Assembly (NCBI GenBank): GCA_902801325.1
Contig: CADCHQ010000017.1
Coordinates: 1-64,000 of the forward strand
DNA length: 64,000 nt
Source: an uncultured Bacteroidales bacterium
GTDB lineage: Bacteria; Bacteroidota; Bacteroidia; Bacteroidales; Bacteroidaceae
Reading direction: 5' to 3'
This document shows, piece after piece, positions 8,111 to 17,243 of this stretch; the stretch's first letter is position 1, and every line of letters begins with the position of its first letter. A program made the position numbers and the translations under genes. The notes beneath the pieces were generated by a model. The model made no database searches, was not told where the DNA came from, and saw nothing but the letters and a program-made list of their open reading frames with translations.

Positions 8111-9703
8111 ATGACAGCAAAACAAGTTATTGAATCGGGTAAGGCCATCCTCGGTATAGAGTTTGGCTCTACCCGCATCAAGGCTGTTCTCATCGACCCC
8201 GAGAACAAGCCCATCGCACAAGGAAGCCACACATGGGAAAACCAGTTGGTTGACGGTCTGTGGACCTATTCTACCGAAGCCATTTGGTATGGTCTGCAGG
8301 ACTGCTACGCCGACCTGAGAAAGAACGTCCAGAAGGAATATGACTGCGACATCGAGATGCTGGGTGCCATTGGTTTCAGTGCTATGATGCACGGTTATAT
8401 GGCCTTCAACGAGAAGCAGGAAATTCTGGTGCCTTTCCGCACTTGGCGTAACACCAACACTGGCAAGGCTGCTGCAGAACTGAGCAAACTGTTCAACTAC
8501 AACATCCCCCTGCGCTGGAGCATCAGTCACCTCTACGAGGCTATCCTCGACAATGAGGAGCACGTTCCCAGCATTAAGTACTTGACCACACTGGCAGGAT
8601 ACGTTCACTGGCAGGTTACGGGTCAGTTCGTGCTGGGCGTAGGCGATGCTTCGGGTATGATTCCCGTTGATCCCTCCACGAAGACCTACGACGCAGAGAT
8701 GGTTCGCAAGTTCGACGAGCTGATTGCTCCCAAGGGCTTCTCTTGGAAGTTGCTCGACATTCTGCCCAAGTCTTTGAACGCTGGTGAGAACGCAGGTTTC
8801 CTCACTCCCGAAGGCGCATTGAAGCTCGACGTCAGCGGCCACCTGAAGCCCGGTATCCCCGTTTGTCCTCCCGAAGGCGACGCAGGAACAGGTATGGTTG
8901 CCACAAATGCTGTTCGTCAGCGCACTGGTAATGTCAGTGCCGGTACGAGCTCATTCTCCATGATTGTGCTGGAGAAGCCTCTGTCGAAGCCCTATGAGCC
9001 CATCGACCTCGTGACTACTCCCGACGGCAGTCTGGTGGCTATGGTACACTGCAACAACTGTACTTCTGACATCAACGCATGGGTGAATATCTTCAAGGAG
9101 TACCAGCAGTTGCTGGGTGTTAAGCAGGAAACTAAGGACCTGTACGGCACACTCTTCAACATCGCAGCTCAGGGAGACCCCGACTGTGGTGGTATCATGT
9201 CGTACAACTACTTCTCTGGCGAACCCGTTGCCGGACTTATGGACGGCCGCCCCTTGTTCGTTCGTTCTGCTACCGACAAGTTCAACTTGGCAAACTTCAT
9301 GCGTGCTCACCTCTATGGTGCCATCGGCGTGCTGAAACTGGGTAACGATATTCTGTTCAACGAGGAGCACATCCATGTAGACCGCATCATGGGTCATGGT
9401 GGTTACTTCACAACGCCTCAGGTAGGTCAGCGCATGCTTGCTGCCGCCCTCAACTCCCCCATCTCTGTTATGGAGACGGCTGGCGAAGGTGGTGCATGGG
9501 GTATTGCCCTGCTTGCTGCATACGTAGTGAACAATCCCGACAAACTCAATCTTGCCGACTATCTCGACCAGGTTGTCTTTGCAGGCAACACTGGTGTGGA
9601 GGTTCAGCCCACTCCCGAGGACGTGGCTGGCTTCAACCGCTACATCGAGAACTACAAGGCTGGTCTGCCCATCGAGCAGAAGGCTACGGAGTGCAAGAAG
9701 TAA
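8111..9703 (+). CDS. araB: FGGY-family carbohydrate kinase, probable L-ribulokinase
   Basis: ATP-dependent kinase, inferred to phosphorylate L-ribulose to L-ribulose-5-P between AraA and AraD. It has 530 residues with the FGGY/ASKHA layout: LGIEFGSTRIKAVLID (phosphate 1 motif), GFSAMMHGYMAF, PFRTWRNTNT (substrate region), GDASGMIPVD, a PPEGDAGTGMVATNA segment with VSAGTSSFSM (phosphate 2), and near the C-terminus GEGGAWGIALLA (adenosine motif). TTG at 8102 is in frame, but ATG at 8111 (MTAKQVIESGK) is the natural start. The sequence is distinct from the classic enterobacterial AraB, resembling the xylulokinase-like kinases bacteroidal arabinose operons use. Substrate follows from context and could not be settled by sequence alone. 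Confidence 0.88.
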   Translation: MTAKQVIESGKAILGIEFGSTRIKAVLIDPENKPIAQGSHTWENQLVDGLWTYSTEAIWYGLQDCYADLRKNVQKEYDCDIEMLGAIGFSAMMHGYMAFNEKQEILVPFRTWRNTNTGKAAAELSKLFNYNIPLRWSISHLYEAILDNEEHVPSIKYLTTLAGYVHWQVTGQFVLGVGDASGMIPVDPSTKTYDAEMVRKFDELIAPKGFSWKLLDILPKSLNAGENAGFLTPEGALKLDVSGHLKPGIPVCPPEGDAGTGMVATNAVRQRTGNVSAGTSSFSMIVLEKPLSKPYEPIDLVTTPDGSLVAMVHCNNCTSDINAWVNIFKEYQQLLGVKQETKDLYGTLFNIAAQGDPDCGGIMSYNYFSGEPVAGLMDGRPLFVRSATDKFNLANFMRAHLYGAIGVLKLGNDILFNEEHIHVDRIMGHGGYFTTPQVGQRMLAAALNSPISVMETAGEGGAWGIALLAAYVVNNPDKLNLADYLDQVVFAGNTGVEVQPTPEDVAGFNRYIENYKAGLPIEQKATECKK

Positions 9704-9721
9704 TTTGTCACTTCAAACTTC

Positions 9722-9757
9722 AATCCCTCAAGGCCATAAGGTCTTGGGGGATTTTTT
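9722..9757 (+). terminator. Rho-independent terminator of the arabinose operon
   Basis: AATCCCTCAAGGCC pairs with GGTCTTGGGGGATT around an ATAA loop (two wobble pairs), followed at once by TTTTTATTT. It lies 18 nt after the kinase stop. Confidence 0.85.
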
Positions 9758-9827
9758 ATTTCAATTTATCCTGCCTCCAATCACTACCTCCCCTTTGAGT
9801 TTGCAAGGACAAAAGTCCAAACAATAT

Positions 9828-9950
9828 CAAGCATAGGTTCATGCTATATTGAACCTAGGCTCAAGCCACATCGAACCTATGTTTAAAGCACATCGAACCT
9901 AAGGCCCTAAAACGGCAAGCCTAAGGCGTAATTCAATAAGGCTTCAACAG
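9828..9950. repeat. Degenerate 22-nt-period repeat array, locus 2
   Basis: Contiguous 22-nt units on the complementary strand relative to locus 1, with cores ATCGAACCTAtG, ATCGAACCTAAGGCC and TTGAACCTAGGCTC. Four to five units are clear. No gene overlaps it. It fills most of the 9758-10019 gap. Confidence 0.75.
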
Positions 9951-10019
9951 ACAATAATCCGCAATTGATTTCCCGGACGTGCATATTGAGTACGCAAAAA
10001 GTTAAAGATTAACTTTTTC

Positions 10020-10050
10020 TTGTATCATTAGAATAATTCCACTATATTTG
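10020..10050 (+). promoter_or_regulatory. Bacteroidetes-type promoter for the 10089 gene
   Basis: TTG at 10020-10022 and TATATTTG at 10043-10050 are 20 nt apart, matching the -33/-7 pattern of the bacteroidal primary sigma factor. The gene start is 38 nt downstream. Confidence 0.75.
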
Positions 10051-10088
10051 CGCGGAAACTACTAATCAATTCATTAAAATCGAAGCTT

Positions 10089-11921
10089 ATGAAGAAGTTT
10101 TACTCCTTTCTTTTCGTGTTTGTAATGATCCCAATGTTCGCACTGGGACAAAGTACAACGGGCAAAGTCTATGTAGGTTATGCCAAGTATGATGACCAGA
10201 TCTGGGAATACGATGGTATCTACCTTGATCATACAGCTAAAGTGGGCTGTGCCGTTCTCCTAACCAAAGACATGCTTGCGCCCTATGTAGGGGGTACTAT
10301 CACGGGCATGCGTGTAGGTTGGGGTACAAGCCAGCGCACGGGTGCCTATGAAGGTTTTGTTCGTCGCACGTTCAATGGCGAAGACCTGACTACGGGTAAG
10401 GCCGCTGTTAGCTACAGCTATAGCAGTTCCACACCCGGATGGAACAACATGACGCTGACGAAATACGAGATTCCTGAGGATATTGACCAACTGGTTGTAG
10501 GTTTCACAACGAAGATTAACAAGAACGAATATGCCATCCCCACCCTTTATCCACACGGAACGGCTAACAGCTGCTGGCTGTGGGTTGAAGGAGATGTCGA
10601 TGCCGAAGGAAATGCAAGATGGGTAGACATGAGAGACCTGGGTATATTGCCCATCCAACTGGTCATTCAGGACACAAAGGGCACATTCAACTTCCTGCCC
10701 GTAATCACCCTCTTGACTGACAACGGCATTTATGAGACAGGCAAGGCTGGCGATGTCCTGCTACGCGTTAAGAACAATGGTTCGCAAGCCATCAAGAACA
10801 TCGAGGTTACCTCGAAACAAGGCGAGCAAACATGGAGCAAGACCATTACGGCAAACGTTGCATCGGGCAAGACAAGTTCATCGTTCCTGGCTCCCCTCTA
10901 CTCCTTCCAAAGCGGCGATGTGGAACTGAGCATCACAAAGGTTAACGGCACTGAACTGGCAACCCCGATAACACGCACTGTAAAGGACATTATCAGTGTA
11001 CCCAGCGATGTTGCTTCGCAGTACAAACGCCTTCCATTGGTGGAATACTACGTTTCGGAAAATAACTACATGTCGCCTCGCTATTACGACGACTATGTAG
11101 AGCCGGGAATGGCAAAACTGACTTCCAAGATGAACTTCGTTTGCCAGCATATGGACGACCAATTTATGACGGGAGAGGACGACGCTACCATACTTGCCCT
11201 GCAGTTGTGCGACAACGATTCATCACAGGTGAGCATTCCTGCTTTGACCATCGACAGAGCAATGGAAACCTATAACGTTCTCTTCCAGATGAATTCCGCA
11301 TGGAATCCCATGTTCCCCGTATTCACGATGGAGTCTTACTATACACAGACGTTGAACGACGCCATCAAGCAGCCGACATTCGTTAGCATCAATGCCGATG
11401 GTGAACTGAAGGAAGACGGAGAGACCATTGAAATCAATGTTGGCGGTATGGTTGCCGGCGGTGTTATGCCTGAAGGCGAGAAACCCCGACTGACCGTTTA
11501 TCTGATGGAAAAGTACGTAGACAGCGATAGCCAACTCTTCTGGACAGACAAGGAGAAGGAAGAGACCATGGGCCACTACACCCACGCTAACATCATTCGT
11601 GAGATTCTTTCTGACACGAACGGAGATGTAATTAATGCCGAAGGCGAAATCAATGCTTCGTACACCACCACGATTGCTCCCGAATGGAAGAAAGAAGACC
11701 TGTACATCGTGGCCTTCGTACATCGCGACAGCAAGATGGGTGGCAAGCGCATGCACGTCTTCAATAGCTGTAAAGGCAACATCAATGACGCCACAGGCAT
11801 CTACAATATTAAGAATGAAGAATTAGTAACGAAGAATGATATTTATGACCTCAGTGGCCGTCGCGTGACGAAGCCCACGAAGGGAATCTATATCGTAAAT
11901 GGTAAGAAAGTGATTAAGTAA
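10089..11921 (+). CDS. Secreted Omp28-like protein without CxxC, type IX-like sorting tail
   Basis: A 610-residue exported protein with a signal peptide ending at about residue 20 (MFALGQ). It shares its architecture with the genes at 11940 and 20351. First comes an N-terminal beta domain (about 25-200), then a CARDB-like segment (NGSQAIKNIEVTSKQG, about 220-300). A region corresponding to the Omp28/thioredoxin-like domain follows (from RLPLVEYYVSENNY, about 317). The C-terminal tail contains YDLSGRRVTKPTKGIY and ends in a basic residue. In the paralogues the sequence after the LVEE-type strand is CxxC; here it is NNYMSPR, so the cysteine pair is missing and redox activity is unlikely. The linker just before the tail is encoded by 7-nt-period DNA (11808-11845). 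The substrate or partner is unknown; surface attachment through the type IX system is inferred from the tail. Confidence 0.85.
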   Translation: MKKFYSFLFVFVMIPMFALGQSTTGKVYVGYAKYDDQIWEYDGIYLDHTAKVGCAVLLTKDMLAPYVGGTITGMRVGWGTSQRTGAYEGFVRRTFNGEDLTTGKAAVSYSYSSSTPGWNNMTLTKYEIPEDIDQLVVGFTTKINKNEYAIPTLYPHGTANSCWLWVEGDVDAEGNARWVDMRDLGILPIQLVIQDTKGTFNFLPVITLLTDNGIYETGKAGDVLLRVKNNGSQAIKNIEVTSKQGEQTWSKTITANVASGKTSSSFLAPLYSFQSGDVELSITKVNGTELATPITRTVKDIISVPSDVASQYKRLPLVEYYVSENNYMSPRYYDDYVEPGMAKLTSKMNFVCQHMDDQFMTGEDDATILALQLCDNDSSQVSIPALTIDRAMETYNVLFQMNSAWNPMFPVFTMESYYTQTLNDAIKQPTFVSINADGELKEDGETIEINVGGMVAGGVMPEGEKPRLTVYLMEKYVDSDSQLFWTDKEKEETMGHYTHANIIREILSDTNGDVINAEGEINASYTTTIAPEWKKEDLYIVAFVHRDSKMGGKRMHVFNSCKGNINDATGIYNIKNEELVTKNDIYDLSGRRVTKPTKGIYIVNGKKVIK

Positions 11922-11939
11922 ACGATAATTCGCAACCAC

Positions 11940-13733
11940 ATGAAGCGCATTGCATTAGTATTATTTATTCTTCACTCTTTCGCCCTTCATTCCCTTGCCC
12001 AAGTTCCCTACGGCTATGCACCAACAGGAGTGGCCGATAATGAGTTGTCGGCACTTGGTGGCAACAAGAACGAGTTTGTGCAGGGTATGGTTCTCTTCGA
12101 CCCTGCCAGCGATCCCGCCCTTGCCCGCATAAAAGGGAAAGAGATAAAGGGAATTCGTTGTTACATGCGTGCCGACTACAAGCAAAAGCGTCAGAGTCGT
12201 TCTGCCATTCTTGCCAGCACTGGAAAGATTGACAACTTCGTACGCACGCAATACGTCGACTTGGCGGAAGGTTGGAACGACGTGATGTTCGATGAGCCTT
12301 TAGTGATTGGCGAGGAGAAGATTTTCTTAGGCGTACAAGTTTATGAGACCATAGGCACTCCCTACCCTCTTGTTGCTTATTCCAAAGCCACTGTTCCCCA
12401 GTCGTGCTTCGTGAATTTAGCAAAGAAGGCATGGGAAGAATATACTGACCGAGGCACGTTGCTCGTGTTCGCTTTATTCGACGAATCTTTGTCCTCGAAC
12501 TTCCAGCATGTGGCTTACGCCCAGAACACCACACACCCGCAGACCGTAGCACCCGAACGCGATTTCACAGGCGGACTCTATGTTCACAACTGTTCGACTG
12601 AACCCATTACAAGCATTGAGATTGCCATGCAAGGACAAGGGGCAACCGTTCCTACCTTGCGTACGATTCAGTTCGACAAACCCATCGAGGCCTATGGCGG
12701 CACTGTGGTAGAGGCTTCACTGCGTAGTGGTTCGAACGAGGGTACAAGTGTTGACTGGACAGCTACCGTTACCAAGATTAACGGCAATGAGGCTCAAGCA
12801 GGCCGTCCCGGAACAACAAAGCTTTATGTCACCTACGACAATTTCATTCGCACGCCACTCATCGAGGAGTTCACCAGTCAGCGCTGTATCAACTGTCCAC
12901 AGATGGCCTACTTCCTCGACAAGGCGTTGGATGAATACAAAGGCGACTACGTCTATGTTTCGCATCACACAGGGTTCCAGGAGGATGCGTTCACAACCCA
13001 ACCCGACCGCGAAATTCTGTATGTGTTCGGAGGCTATGAGAACGAGTACAACCCGGCTATCATGTACAACCGCGCCATACTGGAAGGCGAGAACCAAATC
13101 ATTCAGGGCGTTCGTGATATGTCGCCCACGCCCTATCTCGAGGCATTGGCTCTTGCGTCCAACATGCCCGCAATGGCAGAGGTTAACATCGAGGCAACAG
13201 AGAGCACAGTCAGGGTTTCAGGACGTGTGGCTCGCGACCTCATCAACACGCAGCTCTATCTTTCCTGCTATCTGGTGGAGGACGGAATCAGCACAGACAG
13301 CTATTTCCAGAAGGGAATGGACGACGCCGATGCACCTGCCGACCTAAAAGACGTATTCCGTCACAACGGCATCATTCTGCACTATTTCACGAAGGAAGCC
13401 ATAGGCGACTTGATAGAGACGAACGAAAAAGGTCTGTTTGATATCTCCTACCCCAACGTGGAAAAAGCGGGGTTCGGAGGCACAGGCCGTCGTCTTGTGG
13501 CCTTCGTACACAAGGTTAACAAGTCGAACTTTGGCGACAACTATGTTCTTAATGCCACAGAGACAAGACTTGGAGCCGACGGCATTCGTGACGTGGAAAA
13601 CGCAAAACGTGAAATGCGTAATGAGATGTTTGACCTAAGTGGCAGACGTCTTCCTTCAGACTTCAAAGCTCAGTCCTCAAACCTCAAAAAAGGTGTCTAC
13701 ATCAGCAACGGACGAAAGATACTCGTGAGATAG
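11940..13733 (+). CDS. Secreted Omp28-family protein with CxxC and sorting tail
   Basis: A 597-residue exported protein with a signal peptide of about 20 residues (MKRIALVLFILHSFALHSLA). An N-terminal beta domain is followed by a CARDB-like part and an Omp28/thioredoxin-like domain beginning LIEEFTSQRCINCP, with cysteines at 316 and 319. YDNFIRTP just before it and DYVYVSHHTGFQ after it fit the family. The tail MFDLSGRRLPSD...KKGVYISNGRKI is a variant type IX-like sorting signal. It starts 18 nt after the stop of the 10089 gene, so the two are probably co-transcribed. DNA on both sides of DLSGRR is 7-nt-periodic (13598-13625 and 13656-13692). Omp28 proteins are known outer-membrane/surface proteins of Bacteroidales with unclear function. 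Confidence 0.88.
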   Translation: MKRIALVLFILHSFALHSLAQVPYGYAPTGVADNELSALGGNKNEFVQGMVLFDPASDPALARIKGKEIKGIRCYMRADYKQKRQSRSAILASTGKIDNFVRTQYVDLAEGWNDVMFDEPLVIGEEKIFLGVQVYETIGTPYPLVAYSKATVPQSCFVNLAKKAWEEYTDRGTLLVFALFDESLSSNFQHVAYAQNTTHPQTVAPERDFTGGLYVHNCSTEPITSIEIAMQGQGATVPTLRTIQFDKPIEAYGGTVVEASLRSGSNEGTSVDWTATVTKINGNEAQAGRPGTTKLYVTYDNFIRTPLIEEFTSQRCINCPQMAYFLDKALDEYKGDYVYVSHHTGFQEDAFTTQPDREILYVFGGYENEYNPAIMYNRAILEGENQIIQGVRDMSPTPYLEALALASNMPAMAEVNIEATESTVRVSGRVARDLINTQLYLSCYLVEDGISTDSYFQKGMDDADAPADLKDVFRHNGIILHYFTKEAIGDLIETNEKGLFDISYPNVEKAGFGGTGRRLVAFVHKVNKSNFGDNYVLNATETRLGADGIRDVENAKREMRNEMFDLSGRRLPSDFKAQSSNLKKGVYISNGRKILVR

Positions 13734-13823
13734 TATTCGAGCCATATGGTATAAAATATGGCTTAGACACGAAAACATACATTTATGTCACAAAGCAGTG
13801 CAACTGGTTCGACAAATAATCAG

Positions 13824-13831
13824 TAGCTTTG
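13824..13831 (+). promoter_or_regulatory. Probable -7 element for the SGNH gene
   Basis: TAGCTTTG fits TAnnTTTG and lies 36 nt before the ATG at 13867. The -33 position is not a clean TTG. A small inverted repeat (GCCATAT/ATATGGC, 13741-13762) just upstream could end the preceding transcript but lacks a T-run. Confidence 0.5.
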
Positions 13832-13866
13832 TGGCATAAATGTTTAATATAAACCATAGAAAAACC

Positions 13867-14724
13867 ATGAAATCATTTCGATTCATTTCGTTGGCATTAG
13901 CCCTATTGGTGGGTTATGCTATGCTTCCTGCAAATGCTGCTCGTCTTAGCGCAGCAGACGGAGAGACAGAAAAGGCGTGGATAAAGGGAGAAGAAGATCC
14001 TGTTGACTCGAAGGCAAACATCAATCTGGTATTCATCGGCAACAGCATCACGGCAGGTGCAACCTTAAGCAATGCCTCCACTCAAGCCCCGCCCATCATT
14101 GCACGATCCTTGGTACAACAGGCCACAGGCATAACAACGAACGTGTTCAATGGTGGACATTCGGGTATCACCACCTATGGTTTCCTGCCTGGTCGTGATG
14201 ACTTCACAAAGGTGACGAACGCCGCAAGTGCATTTGTCCGAAACAATGGTGGCTTGCTCATCTTCTCCATCATGCTCGGAACCAACGACAGTGCCTGCAC
14301 CACTACTGAAGGAGCACCGGTATCCCCTCAGACCTACATGGAGAACCTGAAGAAGATAATCAATGGACTCATCGAGAAATGTCCTACATGCAAGATCATC
14401 CTCAACTACCCCATTTGGTACAGCCCCAACACGCACAATGGTGCAAAATATCTGCAAGAGGGGCTCGACCGTCTGCGTAGCTACTACCCCTACATCGACG
14501 AGGTCATAGCCTCCTACGATCAGGTGTATGCAGGAAATCGCAATGCATGGGAGTACTTTGAGGACAATAAAGTACTGTTCACGGCAGAGAATGGTAATTC
14601 GGGTACTTTCTACCTCCATCCCAATGCACTGGGTGCCCAGCATCTGGCTGAATTATGGGCAAACAGCATTCTCGATGTCTTGAAGTACGAAGGTGTAGAG
14701 ATTTCCAACCCACCTACGCCTTAG
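13867..14724 (+). CDS. Secreted SGNH/GDSL-type hydrolase
   Basis: A 285-residue exported protein with a signal peptide to about residue 24 (MLPANAA). SGNH blocks are seen in order: FIGNSITAG (block I, nucleophile Ser), GGHSGITTYGF (block II), IMLGTNDSA (block III, Asn), and block V FYLHPNALGAQHLAELW with the catalytic His. The Asp usually three residues before that His is Phe here, as far as I can align it. Members of this fold remove acetyl groups from plant or host glycans, but no substrate can be read from the sequence. ATG at 13867 (MKSFRFISL) is preferred over one nine codons earlier because it starts the signal peptide. It ends at a bidirectional terminator facing the convergent gene at 14852. 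Confidence 0.85.
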   Translation: MKSFRFISLALALLVGYAMLPANAARLSAADGETEKAWIKGEEDPVDSKANINLVFIGNSITAGATLSNASTQAPPIIARSLVQQATGITTNVFNGGHSGITTYGFLPGRDDFTKVTNAASAFVRNNGGLLIFSIMLGTNDSACTTTEGAPVSPQTYMENLKKIINGLIEKCPTCKIILNYPIWYSPNTHNGAKYLQEGLDRLRSYYPYIDEVIASYDQVYAGNRNAWEYFEDNKVLFTAENGNSGTFYLHPNALGAQHLAELWANSILDVLKYEGVEISNPPTP

Positions 14725-14796
14725 AATCTCTTTCAACCCGTGAACGAGAAGAAGTACTCCATCAGCACGTTACGTGGTGTTCCTTAGACACATACA

Positions 14797-14836
14797 AAAA
14801 CTCCCCCACTCTAATGAGCGAGGGAGTTTCTTTTTT
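14797..14836. terminator. Bidirectional terminator between convergent genes
   Basis: AAACTCCC (14798-14805) pairs with GGGAGTTT (14822-14829), with additional inner pairing. On the plus strand it is followed by CTTTTTTCC, and on the minus strand by TTTTTGTATG. It therefore serves the SGNH gene and the gene ending at 14852. Confidence 0.85.
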
Positions 14837-14851
14837 CCTATCTACACAGCC

Positions 14852-15484
14852 TTACCTGATGACGCGCTTTACGACACGACCATCGGAGAGGCGAACGAGT
14901 ACGAGACCACGAGTCTTCTCTGGCAGACGCTGTCCACTGAGTGAATAGTAGGCAACAGGAGTGGCCACACTGACAGTGGCATCAACGCTGGCAGGATCGG
15001 CATAGACGAACTGCAACGTGATACCTGGACCATCATCCGTAACCATATAACCAGTAGTTATCTTTACAACGGACTCAAGGTTGATCTTCACCGTGCACTT
15101 ACCAAATGCAGTGGGGAACCATTCGGTGGCAATAGAGTGCAGATTACCCATCTTGCCAGGCTGAGTGGAACCTGAGGAAACTCGGTTGATGCTGGCACAA
15201 GCCGAAGGGAAACAAATCTGCATGAAACCATTATCCATCGTCTGCACGTCATAGGCGATGCGCACGAGTTGGTCGGCGTCGCCGTCAACGTTCTTGGCAT
15301 AGATGCCAGACTGCATTTCGATGTCGCCAGAACCGTCGTCTGCCTCTTCGGCTTTGGTGATGGTAACCACACTTCCGTCAGGAATAATGGTGCCGTCGGC
15401 CTTTGCAAACTCAAAAGCAAAATCCTGAGCCGAGATGCTGCCAACCGACAGCATCAGGGCTATTGTGAGAAGTATCTTTTTCAT
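14852..15484 (-). CDS. Small secreted protein with type IX-like sorting tail
   Basis: A 210-residue protein with a clear signal peptide (MKKILLTIALMLSVGSISAQ). It then has a beta-rich domain with no family I recognise (FAFEFAKADGTIIPDGS, ...QICFPSACASINRVSSG). The C-terminus YYSLSGQRLPEKTRGLVLV...VKRVIR is a divergent form of the sorting tail found on its neighbours. It starts five nucleotides after the stop of the 15490 gene, so the two form one transcription unit. Function unknown. Confidence 0.8.
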   Translation of the reverse strand: MKKILLTIALMLSVGSISAQDFAFEFAKADGTIIPDGSVVTITKAEEADDGSGDIEMQSGIYAKNVDGDADQLVRIAYDVQTMDNGFMQICFPSACASINRVSSGSTQPGKMGNLHSIATEWFPTAFGKCTVKINLESVVKITTGYMVTDDGPGITLQFVYADPASVDATVSVATPVAYYSLSGQRLPEKTRGLVLVRLSDGRVVKRVIR

Positions 15485-15489
15485 AACGT

Positions 15490-17067
15490 TTACTTAATTA
15501 CTTTCTTACCATTCACAATGTAGATTCCCTTTGTGGGCTTCGTCACACGGCGACCGCTGAGGTCATAGACGGATTGATCATTTGACGTTTTACCATTTTC
15601 GACGTTCACAATCCCGTCTCCAATCAAAGAGTTAGGTACGGTGTAGGAGATTTTCGTCTCGTGGCGTTCGTCACCACCATAGTAGATGCTCTTGATACCC
15701 ATGCGCTCGAAACCATTCTGGTAGATGTAGAGACCCATGCTCTTGGGATAGATGCTCTTGCCGTTGGTGTAGAGATAAGGCACTTCCTCCACTTCGTCGA
15801 AGGGCAGGTCTTCATACTCATCCTGATAAAGGAGATAGGGTTCGTCATCGTCAACATAGAGGCTGTAGAAGAGCTTCGTGGGATCGAGGAAATTGCCCTC
15901 GGTATCCATACAAGGAATGCTTACAGCCACAGTCGAGAGTTTGTAGCCATAGGCCCAGAAGCGGTCGTCGATTTGCAGGACTTCAGGTTGTGCAGGTGTG
16001 GCCGCACGCTCTTGATAAGGACGGAACATGGGCTTTGGGAAACGCTCGTAACGGTCAAGCGAGTCTTTGGAGTTGTTCACAACCAAAGCCCGGTCGTTGT
16101 TCCAGAAACTGCGTGTCTCGGGGTCGTACTCGAAGACGATATCCATGTTTTCGGGATTGATTGTGTAATCGTACTGACCACCATAGTAGTCGTCACGCTT
16201 CGTGATGTCTGTACCCATGAAGTAGTACAGGTAAACCTGATAGGAACCAGCCATTTGCATGGGGAAACTAATCTTGTTCTCGTCGATGAACGTACCCTTT
16301 AGCCATGCATCGGGAAGCGTTTCGTCAGACACGCCCTTGATATAAACCTCGTCACGAGCAAAGGCAACATCTACGAAGTGGCCATAGATGCCGTGCGTGA
16401 TGGAATAGCGCTCTGTAACAACGCCTTCGGGAGGTGTCACTGGCTTCATCTCCTCCTCAGTGAGCACTGTCAGGAAGTCGAGATAGTAAGCCCATTCGCC
16501 CTCAAACTGGTTGTTGTACACAAGTCCCAGGCCTGTGATGTTCTCTCTCTCCTCATCGGCACTCGTTCCTTCCAGTTCCAATACTTTCCAGTCGTCCTTG
16601 ATGCGGAAGACTGCGTAACCCGATGTCTTCACCGTGTAGTTGGTGTGAGCACCATTCATGGTAACCTCTGCCAACTGCAGACCATAGTTCGTCTGTCCGT
16701 TCTCGTCCTTGTCGAACCAATAAACCAATTGGCCGTAAGGCACATGAATCTCGTCGCCTTCAACGGTTCCTTTTACCCAAGCACCTGTTGCGGCACGAGA
16801 GATGATGTTCTGGAAGTACACCGTCTTGCCATCAGGAGCCACAACGACGCGAGCCACCATGCCATCCTGTTTCAGGTCCTTGAAGAAGCCACCATACATG
16901 ACATCAGTGCAGCCACCCGTACGAATGTAGTTGTGCAGTTCGCCTTCGGGTTGTTTCAGGATGATGTCGCTCTTTCCGGCTTTCATCGGAGCCAGTTTAC
17001 GACTTGGCTGTGCTTGCAGATTCAGACCCAACAACAGGGTCAATGTTAAAAGTAGAAATTTCTTCAT
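15490..17067 (-). CDS. Secreted protein of unknown function with sorting tail
   Basis: A 525-residue exported protein. The signal peptide is MKKFLLLTLTLLLGLNLQA. The body carries two long beta-rich modules: a first one with VVVAPDGKTVYFQN and GTVEGDEIHVPYGQ, which reads like a nutrient- or matrix-type beta-propeller/jelly-roll repeat, and a second with DVAFARDEVYIKG and GTFIDENKISFPMQ. The paired motifs suggest an internal duplication. The tail YDLSGRRVTKPTKGIY is identical at protein level to that of the 10089 gene. DNA just before the tail (15566-15612) is 7-nt-periodic. An in-frame TTG two codons upstream was rejected in favour of ATG at 17067. Family not recognised. Confidence 0.82.
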   Translation of the reverse strand: MKKFLLLTLTLLLGLNLQAQPSRKLAPMKAGKSDIILKQPEGELHNYIRTGGCTDVMYGGFFKDLKQDGMVARVVVAPDGKTVYFQNIISRAATGAWVKGTVEGDEIHVPYGQLVYWFDKDENGQTNYGLQLAEVTMNGAHTNYTVKTSGYAVFRIKDDWKVLELEGTSADEERENITGLGLVYNNQFEGEWAYYLDFLTVLTEEEMKPVTPPEGVVTERYSITHGIYGHFVDVAFARDEVYIKGVSDETLPDAWLKGTFIDENKISFPMQMAGSYQVYLYYFMGTDITKRDDYYGGQYDYTINPENMDIVFEYDPETRSFWNNDRALVVNNSKDSLDRYERFPKPMFRPYQERAATPAQPEVLQIDDRFWAYGYKLSTVAVSIPCMDTEGNFLDPTKLFYSLYVDDDEPYLLYQDEYEDLPFDEVEEVPYLYTNGKSIYPKSMGLYIYQNGFERMGIKSIYYGGDERHETKISYTVPNSLIGDGIVNVENGKTSNDQSVYDLSGRRVTKPTKGIYIVNGKKVIK

Positions 17068-17077
17068 AAGCAACTTA

Positions 17078-17118
17078 TATTTTACGATTTCACGATTTTA
17101 CGATTTTACGATTTACGG
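17078..17118. repeat. TACGATTT short tandem repeat upstream of the 15490 gene
   Basis: Four to five near-perfect 8-nt units of TACGATTT lie between 11 and 50 nt upstream of the start codon at 17067, followed by a C-rich palindrome (17119-17152). Same general class as the 7-nt tracts, with a unit one base longer. Confidence 0.6.
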
Positions 17119-17243
17119 ACCCTCTCCCTACCTCTCCCTTTAGGGCGAGGAGAAAATCTCGAGGAACCAAATTCATCTCTTTTATTTATTCATTATTCAT
17201 TAGCTTGCTCTGCCTTCGCTTAATCGGAGACTTCATCACTCCA

